A stretch of 33,267 nucleotides of DNA from a bacterium (GCA_004298665.1 SCQY01000048.1:1-33267); one strand, 5' to 3'; numbered from the stretch's first letter, positions 7,812 to 17,107 are shown. The notes: generated by a model not told the origin, from the sequence alone. Numbers and translations are program-made.

Positions 7812-8869
7812 CGGTTCTTCCCCCCAACTTTGGCACGGTAGAGCGCTCCGTCGGCGGCCAAGAAGAGCCCTTGCTCATCTACGGCGTTGACGGGATAGAC
7901 GGCTAGGCCCGCCGAGGCGCTGATGCCCCGAACATTGAGCGCCGCCAGTACGCGCTCCACAGCGCGCCTGCCGGCCTGGGCGTCGGTTTGAGGCATGACC
8001 AGAACGAACTCATCGCCGGCGTAGCGAGCCACGACGTCGCTCGAACGCGCCGTTGCCTTGAGCGTCTCGGCGAACGTTCGCAGGGCTGCGTCGCCCGCTG
8101 CGTGGCCCTGTGTATCGTTGATCCGCTTGAGGTCGTCGAGGTCCAGGATCACAAAGCAGAACGGTTGCCCGTGCCGCGCAGCGAGCGCCAGCGCATGCTC
8201 CATCTGGTCGTGGAGCCGGCGCGCGTTGGCCAGGCCCGTCAGGTGGTCCACCATGGCGAGCCGCTTGGTCTCTTGAAACAGGCGCGCCGACTCGACGGCC
8301 ATCGCAGCCTGCGAGGCGAAGTCGAGCAGGATCCGCACCGAATCGTCGGTGATCTCCCCGTCCAGCCCATCAACGAAGATCACGCCACGGATCGTTTCGC
8401 GCGCCACCAGCGGCACCAGACAGAAGGTGCTGCCATCGGTGAGCGGTGGAAGGCTGGCCTGAGCGACGAAGAGCTCGAATTCGCCGGTAGCCACGGCGAG
8501 CAGCGGTGAGCTCGGCTCGAGGTCCAGCGGCAAGGCATAGGCGAGCGGGGCAACGCTGCCGTCGGGCTCGGTCATCATGCGTGGCGTGACGGTCGCGCCT
8601 TCCACGTCCAACAGCACCACACGCTGGTAGCCGAGGGCTTCGCGAATGCCGCGCATCACCATAGATAGGATGTCGTCCAGCTCGAGGGTCGAGTTGATGG
8701 CGGAGAAGACCTGCTGGAGAATGAAGAGCTCGGCATTCTGGCGTGCCAGCTCGTCGCGCTCCGCCTCGACAAGGGCAAGCCGATCCAGGGCGGACTCCAA
8801 CTGCCGTCGAAGCGCATCCTCGCGGATACCCGGTGCGTCCTCCAGTGGAGTCCCCCCATGCTGCCTCAT
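7784..8869 (-). CDS. GAF-GGDEF diguanylate cyclase
   Basis: 361 aa from the ATG at 8869. It is predicted to make c-di-GMP from two GTP. Layout: an N-terminal coiled coil (~17-50, EDALRRQLESALDRLALVEA), a GAF sensor domain (~50-205, with the QVFSAINSTLELDDILSMV start typical of GAF), then a GGDEF domain from DHLTGLANARRLHDQ to the C-terminus. The signature loop is AGDEF (about residues 283-287, RYAGDEFVLVMP), an accepted active variant of GGDEF. The Mg-binding DLDDLKRINDTQGHAAGD is intact. No RxxD inhibitory site is evident upstream of AGDEF. There is no transmembrane segment, so it should sense a cytosolic signal through GAF. The open frame continues upstream antisense to dnaE, but that part is a shadow; the start chosen is the first ATG before the coiled coil, and its Shine-Dalgarno sequence is weak. 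It is divergent from dnaE. Confidence 0.88.
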   Translation of the reverse strand: MRQHGGTPLEDAPGIREDALRRQLESALDRLALVEAERDELARQNAELFILQQVFSAINSTLELDDILSMVMRGIREALGYQRVVLLDVEGATVTPRMMTEPDGSVAPLAYALPLDLEPSSPLLAVATGEFELFVAQASLPPLTDGSTFCLVPLVARETIRGVIFVDGLDGEITDDSVRILLDFASQAAMAVESARLFQETKRLAMVDHLTGLANARRLHDQMEHALALAARHGQPFCFVILDLDDLKRINDTQGHAAGDAALRTFAETLKATARSSDVVARYAGDEFVLVMPQTDAQAGRRAVERVLAALNVRGISASAGLAVYPVNAVDEQGLFLAADGALYRAKVGGKNRCAVAASAG

Positions 8870-8974
8870 GCTTGATGTGCTCGCCCGATTCGGCCCTCGA
8901 ACAATCGGTGCCTCCGAGTAACGTAAGGCGACGGTAAGGGATTTCGAGGCGGTGCCAGAGTAACAAGGGCCGCC

Positions 8975-11900
8975 GTGAGTTTCGTGCATCTCCATGTCCA
9001 CAGCGAGTACTCCCTCCTCGATGGCGCTTGCCGCATCGAGGACCTCTGCCGCCGCACGGTGGAGGAGGGTGCCCCCGGGATCGCCTTGACCGACCACGGC
9101 GTGATGTTCGGGGCGATGGAGTTCTACTACGCCGCCAAGGATCATGGCATCGTCCCGATCATCGGCTGCGAGGCCTATCTGGCTCCGCGCGGGCGCAAGG
9201 ATCGCAGCGTGCGCAATGAGGCGCACGTGACCTTGCTGGCGGCCGACCACACGGGCTACAAGAATCTGGTGGCCTTGATTTCGGCCGGCTTCCTGGAAGG
9301 CTACTATTACAAGCCGCGCATCGACCTCGAGCTGCTCGAGCGGCACAACGACGGTCTGATCGTTCTCTCCGGCTGCATGAGCGGCTTGGTTGCCGCGCCG
9401 CTGCTGAAGAACGACCGTGCGACGGCTCTCGAGAACGCCAAGATCTACCACGAGATCTTGGGCGATCGCTTCTACATCGAAGTGATGCGCCACGGCATGC
9501 CGGAGGAAGACGAGATCAACCGTGGGCTCGTCTCCATCGCGCGCGAGCTGAACCTGCCGCTGGTAGCCACCAACGATTCGCACTACCTCGACCGTACCGA
9601 CGCGCCGGCACACGACGTTCTGCTCTGCATCGGCACCGGGAAGACCGTCTCTGACACCCAGCGCCTGAAGTTCTTCTCCGACCAGTTCTACATCAAGACG
9701 CCGCAGGAGATGCGCGAGCTCTTCGCCGATCTTCCCGACGCCTGCGACAACACGGTGGAGATCGCCAAGCGCATCGACATCAAGATCCCGGAGAGGATCT
9801 TCCACCTGCCGGTGTATCCGGTTCCGGAGCCGGAGAAGACACCCGAAGCCTTCCTGCGCGAGCTCTGCGAGACGGGCCTGGTGGAACGCTACGGCGCGCA
9901 GCGCGCCGCGAGCGACTCCGAGTTGCGCGAGCGCCTGGAGTACGAGCTCGGCATCATCGTCAAGATGGGCTTTGCCTCGTACTTCCTGATCGTCTGGGAC
10001 TTCATCAAGTACGCACGCGACCACGGCATTCCGGTTGGGCCGGGGCGCGGCTCCGCAGCGGGGTCGCTGGTCTCGTACTGCCTGCACATCTCCAACGTCG
10101 ATCCTATCCGCTTCACGCTGATCTTCGAGCGCTTCCTGAACCCGGACCGCATCTCGATGCCGGACATCGATACCGACTTCTGCGTCGAGCGCCGCGACGA
10201 AGTCATCCGTTACGTGGAAGAGAAGTACGGCAAGGAGCGTGTGGCGCAGATCGTCACCTTCGGTACGATGCTGGCCCGCGCGGCCGTGCGCGACGCGGGC
10301 CGCGCGCTGGCCGTGCCGCTCCCCGATGTCGACAAGGTCGCCAAGCTGATCCCCAGCGGACCGGGCGGGCTTTCGATCGCGCAGTCGCTCGAGCAGATTT
10401 CCGAGCTGCGGATGATGTACGACAACTCACCGCAGGTGCGCCAGCTGCTGGATACCGCCCGCTCCATCGAAGGGCTTGCGCGCCACGCCTCGACGCATGC
10501 CGCCGGCGTGGTGATCGGCAAGGAGCCCCTCACCCAGTACGCTCCGCTCATCGAGCTGGGCGAAGGCGACGTCAACACGCAATACTCGATGGGATGGATC
10601 GAGAAGATCGGCTTGCTCAAGATGGACTTCTTGGGTCTGCGCAACTTGACGGTGATGCAGAACGCCGTCGAGGAGATCCGGCGCACCGCCGATCCCGCCT
10701 TCGATCTCGAGACCGTTACTTTGGAGGACCCCAAGACGTTCGCTCTGCTCTCGCAAGGGCGCACGACGGGCGTCTTCCAGTTCGAGTCCGACGGTATGCG
10801 CCGCTATCTCATGGAGCTCCAGCCCAGCAGCCTGGACGATCTGGTAGCGATGAACGCGCTCTACCGCCCCGGACCGATGGACTGGATCCCGGACTTCATT
10901 GCCGGCAAGCACGGGAGGAAGAAGCCCACCTACCTCCATCCCAAGCTGGAGCCGATTCTCGCTGAGACGTACGGCGTTGCCGTCTACCAGGAGCAGGTGA
11001 TGCAGATCGCTCGCGAGTTGGCCGGCTTTACCATGGGACAGGCCGACGAACTGCGCAAGGTGATGGGGAAGAAGCAGGTCGACAAGGTCCCCAAGTACCG
11101 CAAGAAGTTCGTCGCAGGCTGCATCGCCAACGGCGTCGACGAAACGCTGGCGGAGAAGATCTTCGGCTTCATCGAGCCCTTCGCCGGATACGGCTTCAAC
11201 AAATCGCACAGCGTCTGCTATGGGCTCATCGCCTATCAGACGGCGTACCTCAAGGCGAACTTTCCTCAGCAGTACATGGCGGCGTTGGCCTCTTCCGTGC
11301 GCGACAAGACCGAGAAGCTCGTCGAGTACATCGAAGAGTCAAGGGCGCTGGGCATCGACGTCCTCCCGCCTGACGTCAACGTCTCGCAATCCGACTTCTC
11401 GGCGGACGGCGCGGCGATCCGCTTCGGTTTGAGCGCCATCAAGGGCGTGGGCGAATCAGCCGTGCGTGCGATCATCGCGGCACGCGAGGATGGCGGCCCA
11501 TTTTCCAGCATCTTCGATCTTGCCGCGCGCGTCGATACCAAACAGCTCAACAAGCGCGTGCTCGAGGCTTTGGTCAAGGCGGGCGCACTCGACTCGCTGC
11601 CCGGTAATCGCTCCCAGCAGCTCGATGCCGTGGAAGGCGCGCTCTCCTCCGCCGGGCGCGCAGCGCGCGACCGGGAGCTGGGCCAGGCTTCGCTGTTCGG
11701 CGCGTTGGAGTCGACAGACGGCGGCGCTGCCGTTGCGCATGTGCTGCGTGAGCTTCCGCCGCCGCCGCAGTCGGAGGCGCTGGCGTGGGAGAAGGAGCAC
11801 TTGGGGCTCTATCTCTCCGGTCACCCGCTGGCGGAGGCGGCTCAGGCGCTCTATGCTCGCACGGGGCGCTCGATCCGCGAGCTCCAGCAGTGCCAGGACG

Positions 11901-12442
11901 ATGAGCCCGTCTGCGTGGGCGGCATCATCGTCGAGCTGCGTAAGGTACTCACCAAGCAACAGCAGCAGATGCTGATCGCGCGCGTCGAGGACACCACGGG
12001 CTCCGTGGAAGTCGTGGTCTTTCCCAAGGTCTATCCCGCCGTGCAGCACCTCTTCGTGCGCGACAACGTCGTGATCGTCAAAGGGCGCCTGCGCATCCGC
12101 GAGGCGCGCGGCGCAGTGAGTGCGGAGAGCGAGGAGGAGACGCCGCTGGAGGTGACGATCCACCTCAACGAAGCCATGCCCTTCGAGTACCATGGCGTTG
12201 CGCAGAGCACGCGCGGCTGGCATCTGCGCGTGGCCACCAAGGCGCAGATCGATCGCCTGCGGGCCCTGGTATCCGAGTGGCCAGGGGAGGTCCCGCTGGT
12301 CCTCCACCATGGCGCCCACGTCAAGCGTCTTCCCGCGGGCATCAGCGGTGCCCCGCAGGTGCGCGGCGCGCTCGAGCAGATTTTCGGCGCCGAAGCCATG
12401 CGCGAAGGCGCAGCAGATGAAGGAGGAACGTCATCGCGATGA
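8975..12442 (+). CDS. dnaE: DNA polymerase III alpha subunit
   Basis: 1155 aa, a normal DnaE1 length; this is the replicative polymerase catalytic subunit. The GTG at 8975 has AAGGG 6 nt upstream. The N-terminal PHP domain starts with FVHLHVHSEYS (H5, H7, H9) and ALTDHG, so metal-binding residues look intact and proofreading by PHP is possible. Catalytic aspartates D397 and D399 (PDIDTDF) and D551 (KMDFLGL) match E. coli D401/D403/D555 closely. Other conserved blocks are PVGPGRGSAAGSLVSY, the YQEQVMQIA region, and FNKSHSVCYGLIAYQTAYLK. The tail holds a helix-hairpin-helix region (FGLSAIKGVGESAVRAI) and an OB fold (VGGIIVELRKVLTKQQQQML). The stop overlaps the hisZ start in ATGA, so it heads an unusual operon with histidine biosynthesis and division genes. 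Confidence 0.97.
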   Translation: MSFVHLHVHSEYSLLDGACRIEDLCRRTVEEGAPGIALTDHGVMFGAMEFYYAAKDHGIVPIIGCEAYLAPRGRKDRSVRNEAHVTLLAADHTGYKNLVALISAGFLEGYYYKPRIDLELLERHNDGLIVLSGCMSGLVAAPLLKNDRATALENAKIYHEILGDRFYIEVMRHGMPEEDEINRGLVSIARELNLPLVATNDSHYLDRTDAPAHDVLLCIGTGKTVSDTQRLKFFSDQFYIKTPQEMRELFADLPDACDNTVEIAKRIDIKIPERIFHLPVYPVPEPEKTPEAFLRELCETGLVERYGAQRAASDSELRERLEYELGIIVKMGFASYFLIVWDFIKYARDHGIPVGPGRGSAAGSLVSYCLHISNVDPIRFTLIFERFLNPDRISMPDIDTDFCVERRDEVIRYVEEKYGKERVAQIVTFGTMLARAAVRDAGRALAVPLPDVDKVAKLIPSGPGGLSIAQSLEQISELRMMYDNSPQVRQLLDTARSIEGLARHASTHAAGVVIGKEPLTQYAPLIELGEGDVNTQYSMGWIEKIGLLKMDFLGLRNLTVMQNAVEEIRRTADPAFDLETVTLEDPKTFALLSQGRTTGVFQFESDGMRRYLMELQPSSLDDLVAMNALYRPGPMDWIPDFIAGKHGRKKPTYLHPKLEPILAETYGVAVYQEQVMQIARELAGFTMGQADELRKVMGKKQVDKVPKYRKKFVAGCIANGVDETLAEKIFGFIEPFAGYGFNKSHSVCYGLIAYQTAYLKANFPQQYMAALASSVRDKTEKLVEYIEESRALGIDVLPPDVNVSQSDFSADGAAIRFGLSAIKGVGESAVRAIIAAREDGGPFSSIFDLAARVDTKQLNKRVLEALVKAGALDSLPGNRSQQLDAVEGALSSAGRAARDRELGQASLFGALESTDGGAAVAHVLRELPPPPQSEALAWEKEHLGLYLSGHPLAEAAQALYARTGRSIRELQQCQDDEPVCVGGIIVELRKVLTKQQQQMLIARVEDTTGSVEVVVFPKVYPAVQHLFVRDNVVIVKGRLRIREARGAVSAESEEETPLEVTIHLNEAMPFEYHGVAQSTRGWHLRVATKAQIDRLRALVSEWPGEVPLVLHHGAHVKRLPAGISGAPQVRGALEQIFGAEAMREGAADEGGTSSR

Positions 12443-13659
12443 GGCTACCCGCGGGAACTCGGGACTGGCTGCCCGAGGAGCTCGCGGCTAAACGCGCCCT
12501 GGAAGCTTCGCTGCGCGGGGTCTTTGCGCGCTTCGGCTATCGGGAGGCGGCCACGCCCAGCTTCGAGCGCTTCGACGTCATCGAAGCGGGCCTGGGCAAA
12601 GCGCTGGGCGAGGAGAGCTTCCGCTTCACGGACCGCCGCGGCACGACCATGGCGCTGCGGCCGGAGATGACGACGCCCATAGCGCGTCTGGTGTCCACGC
12701 GGCTGCGGGGTGCGCCGATGCCGCTGCGGCTGTGCTACATCGCCCCCGTCTACCGCTACGAAGAGCCGCAAGAAGGGCGTATGCGGGAGTTCACGCAAGC
12801 CGGCGTCGAGCTGATCGGCAACGGCTCTGTGGAGGCCGACGTCGAGATCATGCTCTCGGCGCTGGAGGCCCTCGACGCGGCGGGTCTGCCCGACGCGCAC
12901 ATCGACGTCAACCACGCGGCGATCGTCGATGCCGTGCTGCGTGAAGTGGGGCTGGAGCCGCACGTGGCGCGCCTGGTCAAGGGTCTGTTGGGGCGCCGCA
13001 ATCTCGTTGCGCTACGGGCATTCTGCGCAGCCAACGGCACGCCCAGCGTGCAAGTTCTGCCTGAGCTGGCACTGCTGCGCGGGGGCGAGGAAGTGCTGGA
13101 GCGCCTGCTGCGTTACGTTCCGCATCCACGTGTCGACGGCGGCATCGCGCGGCTGCGCGCCATTTTGGCGCGCGCGGCCAGCCTCTCGATGGGCCATCGC
13201 ATCGCCGTCGACTTCGCGCTGCTGCGCGACTTCGAGTACTACACGGGCTTGGTCTTCGAAGCGTACGTCCCAGAGCTGGGCTTCTCGCTGCTGGGCGGCG
13301 GCCGCTACGACGGTCTCCTGGGAAACTTCGGCTTTCAAACTCCGGCCGTAGGCTGGACGGTGGGCGTTGAGCGGCTCTTGATCGCCCTGGAGCGGCGTGG
13401 CGGGATACCGGCCGCCGAGGATGCGGCCGCGCAATACCTCGTGGCCGGCGACGACCGCGTGGCGCGCGCGCTGCGTGAACGCGGAGCACGCGTGCTGCGC
13501 GCGCTCGACGGCAGCGAAGAGGCGACGCTCGTGGCCGAGGCGCGCCTGCGCGCCATCCCGCGCATCGTCGTCGCAGGGGTCTGCATCGACGTGCTCGACG
13601 GGCGCCGGCGATCTTTGGAAGAGGTGCTGTCGGACCGTACGGGGGATGACTTGGCATGA
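12439..13659 (+). CDS. hisZ: ATP phosphoribosyltransferase regulatory subunit (HisRS paralogue)
   Basis: 406 aa with a class II aminoacyl-tRNA synthetase-like fold. HisZ binds short-form HisG and confers histidine feedback control on the first step of histidine synthesis. Class II signatures are visible: motif 1 region LPAGTRDWLPEE, motif 2 RYEEPQEGRMREFTQAGVEL and motif 3 LGGGRYDGLLGNFG. The latter part (AVGWTVGVERLLIALE) also resembles HisRS. The call as HisZ rather than HisS rests on the directly following 208-aa short HisG and on a truncated anticodon-binding region. The start overlaps the dnaE stop (ATGA), with AGGAGG 12 nt upstream inside dnaE; its own stop overlaps hisG in ATGA. Translational coupling would match HisZ:HisG stoichiometry. 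A functional HisRS cannot be excluded by eye but is less likely. Confidence 0.88.
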   Translation: MRLPAGTRDWLPEELAAKRALEASLRGVFARFGYREAATPSFERFDVIEAGLGKALGEESFRFTDRRGTTMALRPEMTTPIARLVSTRLRGAPMPLRLCYIAPVYRYEEPQEGRMREFTQAGVELIGNGSVEADVEIMLSALEALDAAGLPDAHIDVNHAAIVDAVLREVGLEPHVARLVKGLLGRRNLVALRAFCAANGTPSVQVLPELALLRGGEEVLERLLRYVPHPRVDGGIARLRAILARAASLSMGHRIAVDFALLRDFEYYTGLVFEAYVPELGFSLLGGGRYDGLLGNFGFQTPAVGWTVGVERLLIALERRGGIPAAEDAAAQYLVAGDDRVARALRERGARVLRALDGSEEATLVAEARLRAIPRIVVAGVCIDVLDGRRRSLEEVLSDRTGDDLA

Positions 13660-14282
13660 GCCTGACCATCGCCGTCCCCAAAGGGACGCTCCTCGACGAG
13701 TCACGCCGGCGGCTCGCCAACGCCGGGCTCCGCTTACCGGAAGACGTGGGGCGCAAGCTGGTCCTCGACGACCCCGAGAGCGGCGCGCGCTTTCTGCTGC
13801 TGCGGCCCAGTGACGTGCCAACGTACGTCGAGTTCGGAGCCGCCGACTGCGGCATCGTTGGAGCCGACGTACTCTGGGAGACGGAACGCAGCGTCTCCGA
13901 GCTGGCCGACCTGAACTTCGGCTACTGCCGGCTGGTGGTGGCGGGACCGCGCGCCTCGGGATTCCATCGAGGGAAGCCGTTGCCGACGTTTTGCCGTGTG
14001 GCCAGCAAGTTCGTGCGCTCGGCAGAAGGCTACTTTGCCGAACGCGACCTGCCCGTGCAGATCATCCCGCTCCACGGGAGCGTCGAGATCTCCCCGGTCG
14101 TTGGTCTAGCCGATCTCATCGTCGACCTGGTGGCCACGGGGCGCACCCTGGCCGAACATGATTTGGAGATTGTGGACGAGATAGCACCCTCGACGGCGCG
14201 CTTCGTGGTCAACCCCGTGCGCTTCCGTGCGAAATACGAAGAAGTCACTGCCCTGCTGGAGCGCCTGCAGTGCGACGCGTAA
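13656..14282 (+). CDS. hisG: ATP phosphoribosyltransferase, short-form catalytic subunit
   Basis: 208 aa. It condenses ATP and PRPP to N1-(5-phosphoribosyl)-ATP, the committed step of histidine synthesis. The length is that of the short HisG that lacks the C-terminal regulatory domain and needs HisZ, encoded just upstream. The N-terminus LTIAVPKGTLLDES and the PRPP-binding segment DLIVDLVATGRTL are diagnostic. CRVASKFVRSAEGYFAE and IIPLHGSVEISPVVGLAD are also conserved. The ATG is inside ATGA shared with the hisZ stop, and the 3' end overlaps hisD by 13 nt. Confidence 0.95.
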   Translation: MSLTIAVPKGTLLDESRRRLANAGLRLPEDVGRKLVLDDPESGARFLLLRPSDVPTYVEFGAADCGIVGADVLWETERSVSELADLNFGYCRLVVAGPRASGFHRGKPLPTFCRVASKFVRSAEGYFAERDLPVQIIPLHGSVEISPVVGLADLIVDLVATGRTLAEHDLEIVDEIAPSTARFVVNPVRFRAKYEEVTALLERLQCDA

Positions 14283-15565
14283 GCGCCGGAGAGGCGGCCG
14301 CCGCGGGGCTCTATGCGCGCGGCTGGGAGCCGCCGGCGCAGGCTGTGGCCGCCGTGCGGGCCATCGTCGATGCGGTGCGCGAGCGCGGCGATGCGGCACT
14401 AGCCGAGTACACGCGCCGCTTCGACGGGGCGGAGCTCGCGAGCGGAACGCGCGTGAGCGTGCCGCCGTACCAAGAGGCCAAGGGCCTGGTCTCGCCCGAG
14501 GTGGCCGCTGCTTTCGAGCTGGCGCGCGCCCGCATCGTGACCTTCCACGAACGCCAACGCGTGCAATCGCAGCTTCAGCCGGAGGGCGACGGCAGCGTCA
14601 GCGGCTGGCTCGTCCAGCCGCTGCGGCGCGTTGGGCTCTACGTGCCCGGCGGCTCGGCAGTGCTCTCTTCGTCGGTGCTGATGAACTCGATTCCGGCCCA
14701 CGTGGCCGGCGTGGCCGAGATCGTCGTCTGCTCGCCGCCCGGCCGCGACGGCCGCCTGAGCGACGCCGTGCTCTTCGCCTGCGCGCTCTGCCCCTGGATC
14801 ACCGAGGTCCATGCCGTGGGGGGAGCTCAGGCGATCGCGGCGCTAGCCTATGGCACGCAGGCGATCGCCCCGGTAGAGAAGATCGTCGGCCCCGGCAACG
14901 TCTACGTGACGGAGGCGAAGCGCCAAGTTTACGGCACCGTGGGCATCGACAGCCTCGCGGGGCCCTCGGAGGTGCTGGTGGTCGCCGACGAGCGCGCGCG
15001 TCCGGAGTTCGTGGCAGGCGAGCTGCTGGCGCAGGCCGAGCACGACCCGCGAGCCCGCGTGGTTGCCGCTTCGCCCTCGCGCGTGCTGCTGGACGCCGTC
15101 GCGGCGCTCTTGGAGGGTTCGTTCGCCCGCCAGACGGGGCGTGACGAGATCTTGGAGGCCTCGCTGCGCGACGGCACGTGGCTGGTCGACTGCGCTAGCC
15201 TCGATCAGGCGATCGAGGTCGCCAACTCCTTCGCCCCAGAGCATCTGAGCGTGCAGACGAGCGATCCGTGGCGTCTGCTCGGGCGCTTCCGCAACGCCGG
15301 CGCGATCTTCCTGGGCGATTGGACCCCGGTGGCCGCCGGCGACTATGTGGCCGGCTCGAATCACGTGCTGCCCACGAGCGGCGCGGCGCGCTACGCCTCG
15401 GGTCTGCGCGTCGCCGACTTCGCGCGAACCGTGTCGGTCGTTGCCTACAGCCGTGAGCGCATGGCGCACGACGCCGCGCCGCTGGCGGCGCTGGCCGATT
15501 TCGAGGGACTGCGCGCACATGCACGCTCCGCGCGCATCCGCGCCGCCGGCGAGGGGCACGAGTGA
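14270..15565 (+). CDS. hisD: Histidinol dehydrogenase
   Basis: 431 aa, the standard length. It performs the last two NAD-dependent oxidations from L-histidinol to L-histidine with a catalytic zinc. Conserved blocks are RRVGLYVPGGSAVLSSSVLM, EKIVGPGNVYVTEAKRQV, GIDSLAGPSEVLVVAD and LLAQAEHDPRA (the zinc/substrate Gln-His pair), and NHVLPTSGAARYASGL. The best available start is the GTG at 14270 within the last codons of hisG, a 13-nt overlap; no in-frame ATG precedes the conserved region. Only hisZ, hisG and hisD of the pathway are here, so the remaining his genes must lie elsewhere. Confidence 0.96.
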   Translation: MRRVSAGEAAAAGLYARGWEPPAQAVAAVRAIVDAVRERGDAALAEYTRRFDGAELASGTRVSVPPYQEAKGLVSPEVAAAFELARARIVTFHERQRVQSQLQPEGDGSVSGWLVQPLRRVGLYVPGGSAVLSSSVLMNSIPAHVAGVAEIVVCSPPGRDGRLSDAVLFACALCPWITEVHAVGGAQAIAALAYGTQAIAPVEKIVGPGNVYVTEAKRQVYGTVGIDSLAGPSEVLVVADERARPEFVAGELLAQAEHDPRARVVAASPSRVLLDAVAALLEGSFARQTGRDEILEASLRDGTWLVDCASLDQAIEVANSFAPEHLSVQTSDPWRLLGRFRNAGAIFLGDWTPVAAGDYVAGSNHVLPTSGAARYASGLRVADFARTVSVVAYSRERMAHDAAPLAALADFEGLRAHARSARIRAAGEGHE

Positions 15566-16380
15566 GCACAGAACCACCGTACGCCAAGCCGCCGCAGCTC
15601 ATCGCACTCGACATCGACGGAACGCTCGTCGACGCGCGCCTGACGCTTGCGCCGCCCGATAAGACGGCTATCGCCGCGGCGCGCGCGGCAGGGAGCCGCG
15701 TGGTGCTCTTCACGGGACGAATGTTTGCTTCCAGTGTACGTTTCGCAGAGGAGCTCGGCCTCGAAGGGCCCTTGGTGTGTTACCAAGGTGCCGCCTGCTA
15801 CGATGTGGCCACGCGGGAGCGCCTCTGGGAGGAGCCCGTCAGCGCCGAGACGGCGCGCAGCGTGGTGGAGCGGATGCTGGCGGACGGCTTCCACGCCCAG
15901 GCATACTTCGACGACCGCCTCTTCGTCCAGAGCATCAATCGCTGGTCGCGCATCTATACCGATATCGCCGCCGTGGAGCCGGTGCTGGTCCCCTCGCTGG
16001 AGGCAGCGATCACCCGCCCATCGACGAAGGTCGTCGCCGTCGGCGAGCCGGCCCGCATGGAAGCCTATGCGCGCGATTTGAGCGCGCGTTACCCCGAGCT
16101 CTACGTCACGCGCAGCCAGCCGGAGTTCGTCGAGGTGCTCAACCGCAAGGCCAACAAAGGCGACGCCTTGCGCCGCGTGGTGGCGGAGCTCTGCGTCGAC
16201 CCCGTCTCCACGATCGCCGTCGGCGACTCGTGGAACGACGTGCCGCTCCTGAACGCAGCAGGCTTCGGCGTGGCCATGGGTTCGGCACCGCCCGAGCTAA
16301 AAGCCCTCGCCGGGGCCATCGTGCACCCGGTAGGCGGGCACGGCGTCAGCCAGGCGCTGCGCGAGTATGCCGTGCCGTGA
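15562..16380 (+). CDS. Cof-type HAD-superfamily phosphatase
   Basis: 272 aa from a GTG in GTGA shared with the hisD stop. HAD motif I is ALDIDGTLVD (D17 nucleophile, D19 acid/base), motif II is LFTGR, motif III lysine falls in NRKANKGDALRRV, and motif IV is VGDSWNDVPLL. The large inserted cap between motifs II and III fits subfamily IIB (Cof/YidA), which acts on sugar phosphates, FMN, PLP and similar small phosphomonoesters. Because it is translationally coupled between hisD and ftsQ, it may supply histidinol-phosphate phosphatase activity, which some lineages obtain from HAD enzymes. That is position-based inference only. Confidence 0.88.
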   Translation: MSTEPPYAKPPQLIALDIDGTLVDARLTLAPPDKTAIAAARAAGSRVVLFTGRMFASSVRFAEELGLEGPLVCYQGAACYDVATRERLWEEPVSAETARSVVERMLADGFHAQAYFDDRLFVQSINRWSRIYTDIAAVEPVLVPSLEAAITRPSTKVVAVGEPARMEAYARDLSARYPELYVTRSQPEFVEVLNRKANKGDALRRVVAELCVDPVSTIAVGDSWNDVPLLNAAGFGVAMGSAPPELKALAGAIVHPVGGHGVSQALREYAVP

Positions 16381-17105
16381 AGCCCCTACGCCGCCGTCGT
16401 CTGCCGCTGCGTGCGCGGCTCAAAGCCGCTTCGCTCGTGCTGGCGGTGCTGGCGCTGCTGGCCGCCTACGGAGGCTACCGCTTGGCCGTATGGCCCGGCT
16501 TCGATCTCCAGCGAATGATCGTCACCGGCAACAGCCACGTGAGTGCGGACGAGGTCGCCGCTGCTGCAGCGGTGCCGCACGACCGCAATCTCTGGCTGCT
16601 CAACCTTGCCCCGGTGCGCCGTCGGGTGGAGGCCCTGCCTTGGGTGGCGCATGCTCGCTTGTGGCGCATCCTTCCGGCGGCTTTGCACGTCGAAATCACC
16701 GAACGCCTGCCGGTTGCCGTGGTCTTCGCCGCTTCGGACGGAGGCGACGCATATGCGCTGGTCGACGCCGGCGGACACGTGCTAGAGCGCAGCGATCACG
16801 CAGCGTGGGACTATCCGCGGATGCGCGGGATCGCGCCGGGCAGCGCGGACTTCCGCCGCGTCGCCGGCGACTTGCAGACCTTGGCGGCTAGCGGCGTGCG
16901 CGTGCGCGAACTCGACGTCACAATGCTTGGCGAACTGGTTGCGGTGACGTATACTCGACTCAGGCTCGACTTCGGGGACGATTCCGATCTCCCGCACAAG
17001 GCGAGCCTGGTGAATCCCATCATCGCTCGACTCGGGCGCCGTGTCACCAGCGTAGCAGCGCTGGACCTGCGCGCACCGAAGACACCCGTGGTTCTCTACC
17101 GATAG
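16377..17105 (+). CDS. ftsQ: Cell division protein FtsQ/DivIB
   Basis: 242 aa starting at a GTG that overlaps the HAD stop (GTGA, 16377-16380). It is a bitopic septal protein that scaffolds FtsL/FtsB in the divisome. A basic cytoplasmic tail (MKPLRRRRLPLRARLKAA) is followed by one membrane helix (about 18-38, SLVLAVLALLAAYGGYRLAV). A POTRA domain comes next (about 44-113), starting LQRMIVTGNSHVSADEV and ending LHVEITERLPVAVV. The FtsQ beta domain follows (ALVDAGGHVLERSD ... LRLDFGDDSDLPHKASLV). The open frame extends upstream through the HAD gene but is a shadow there. It is 2 bp upstream of the DUF881 gene, as in Firmicutes divIB-ylxW clusters. Confidence 0.93.
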   Translation: MKPLRRRRLPLRARLKAASLVLAVLALLAAYGGYRLAVWPGFDLQRMIVTGNSHVSADEVAAAAAVPHDRNLWLLNLAPVRRRVEALPWVAHARLWRILPAALHVEITERLPVAVVFAASDGGDAYALVDAGGHVLERSDHAAWDYPRMRGIAPGSADFRRVAGDLQTLAASGVRVRELDVTMLGELVAVTYTRLRLDFGDDSDLPHKASLVNPIIARLGRRVTSVAALDLRAPKTPVVLYR

Positions 17106-17107
17106 AC

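Noticed and set aside
8975-10087. Long N-terminal extension of the diguanylate cyclase frame antisense to dnaE
   Set aside because: The extension lies over a highly conserved dnaE region and has no domain-like sequence; it is an open frame due to GC-rich codon bias.
15777-16376. Upstream extension of the ftsQ frame through the HAD gene
   Set aside because: The HAD frame carries all catalytic motifs; the ftsQ frame becomes meaningful only from the GTG at 16377.
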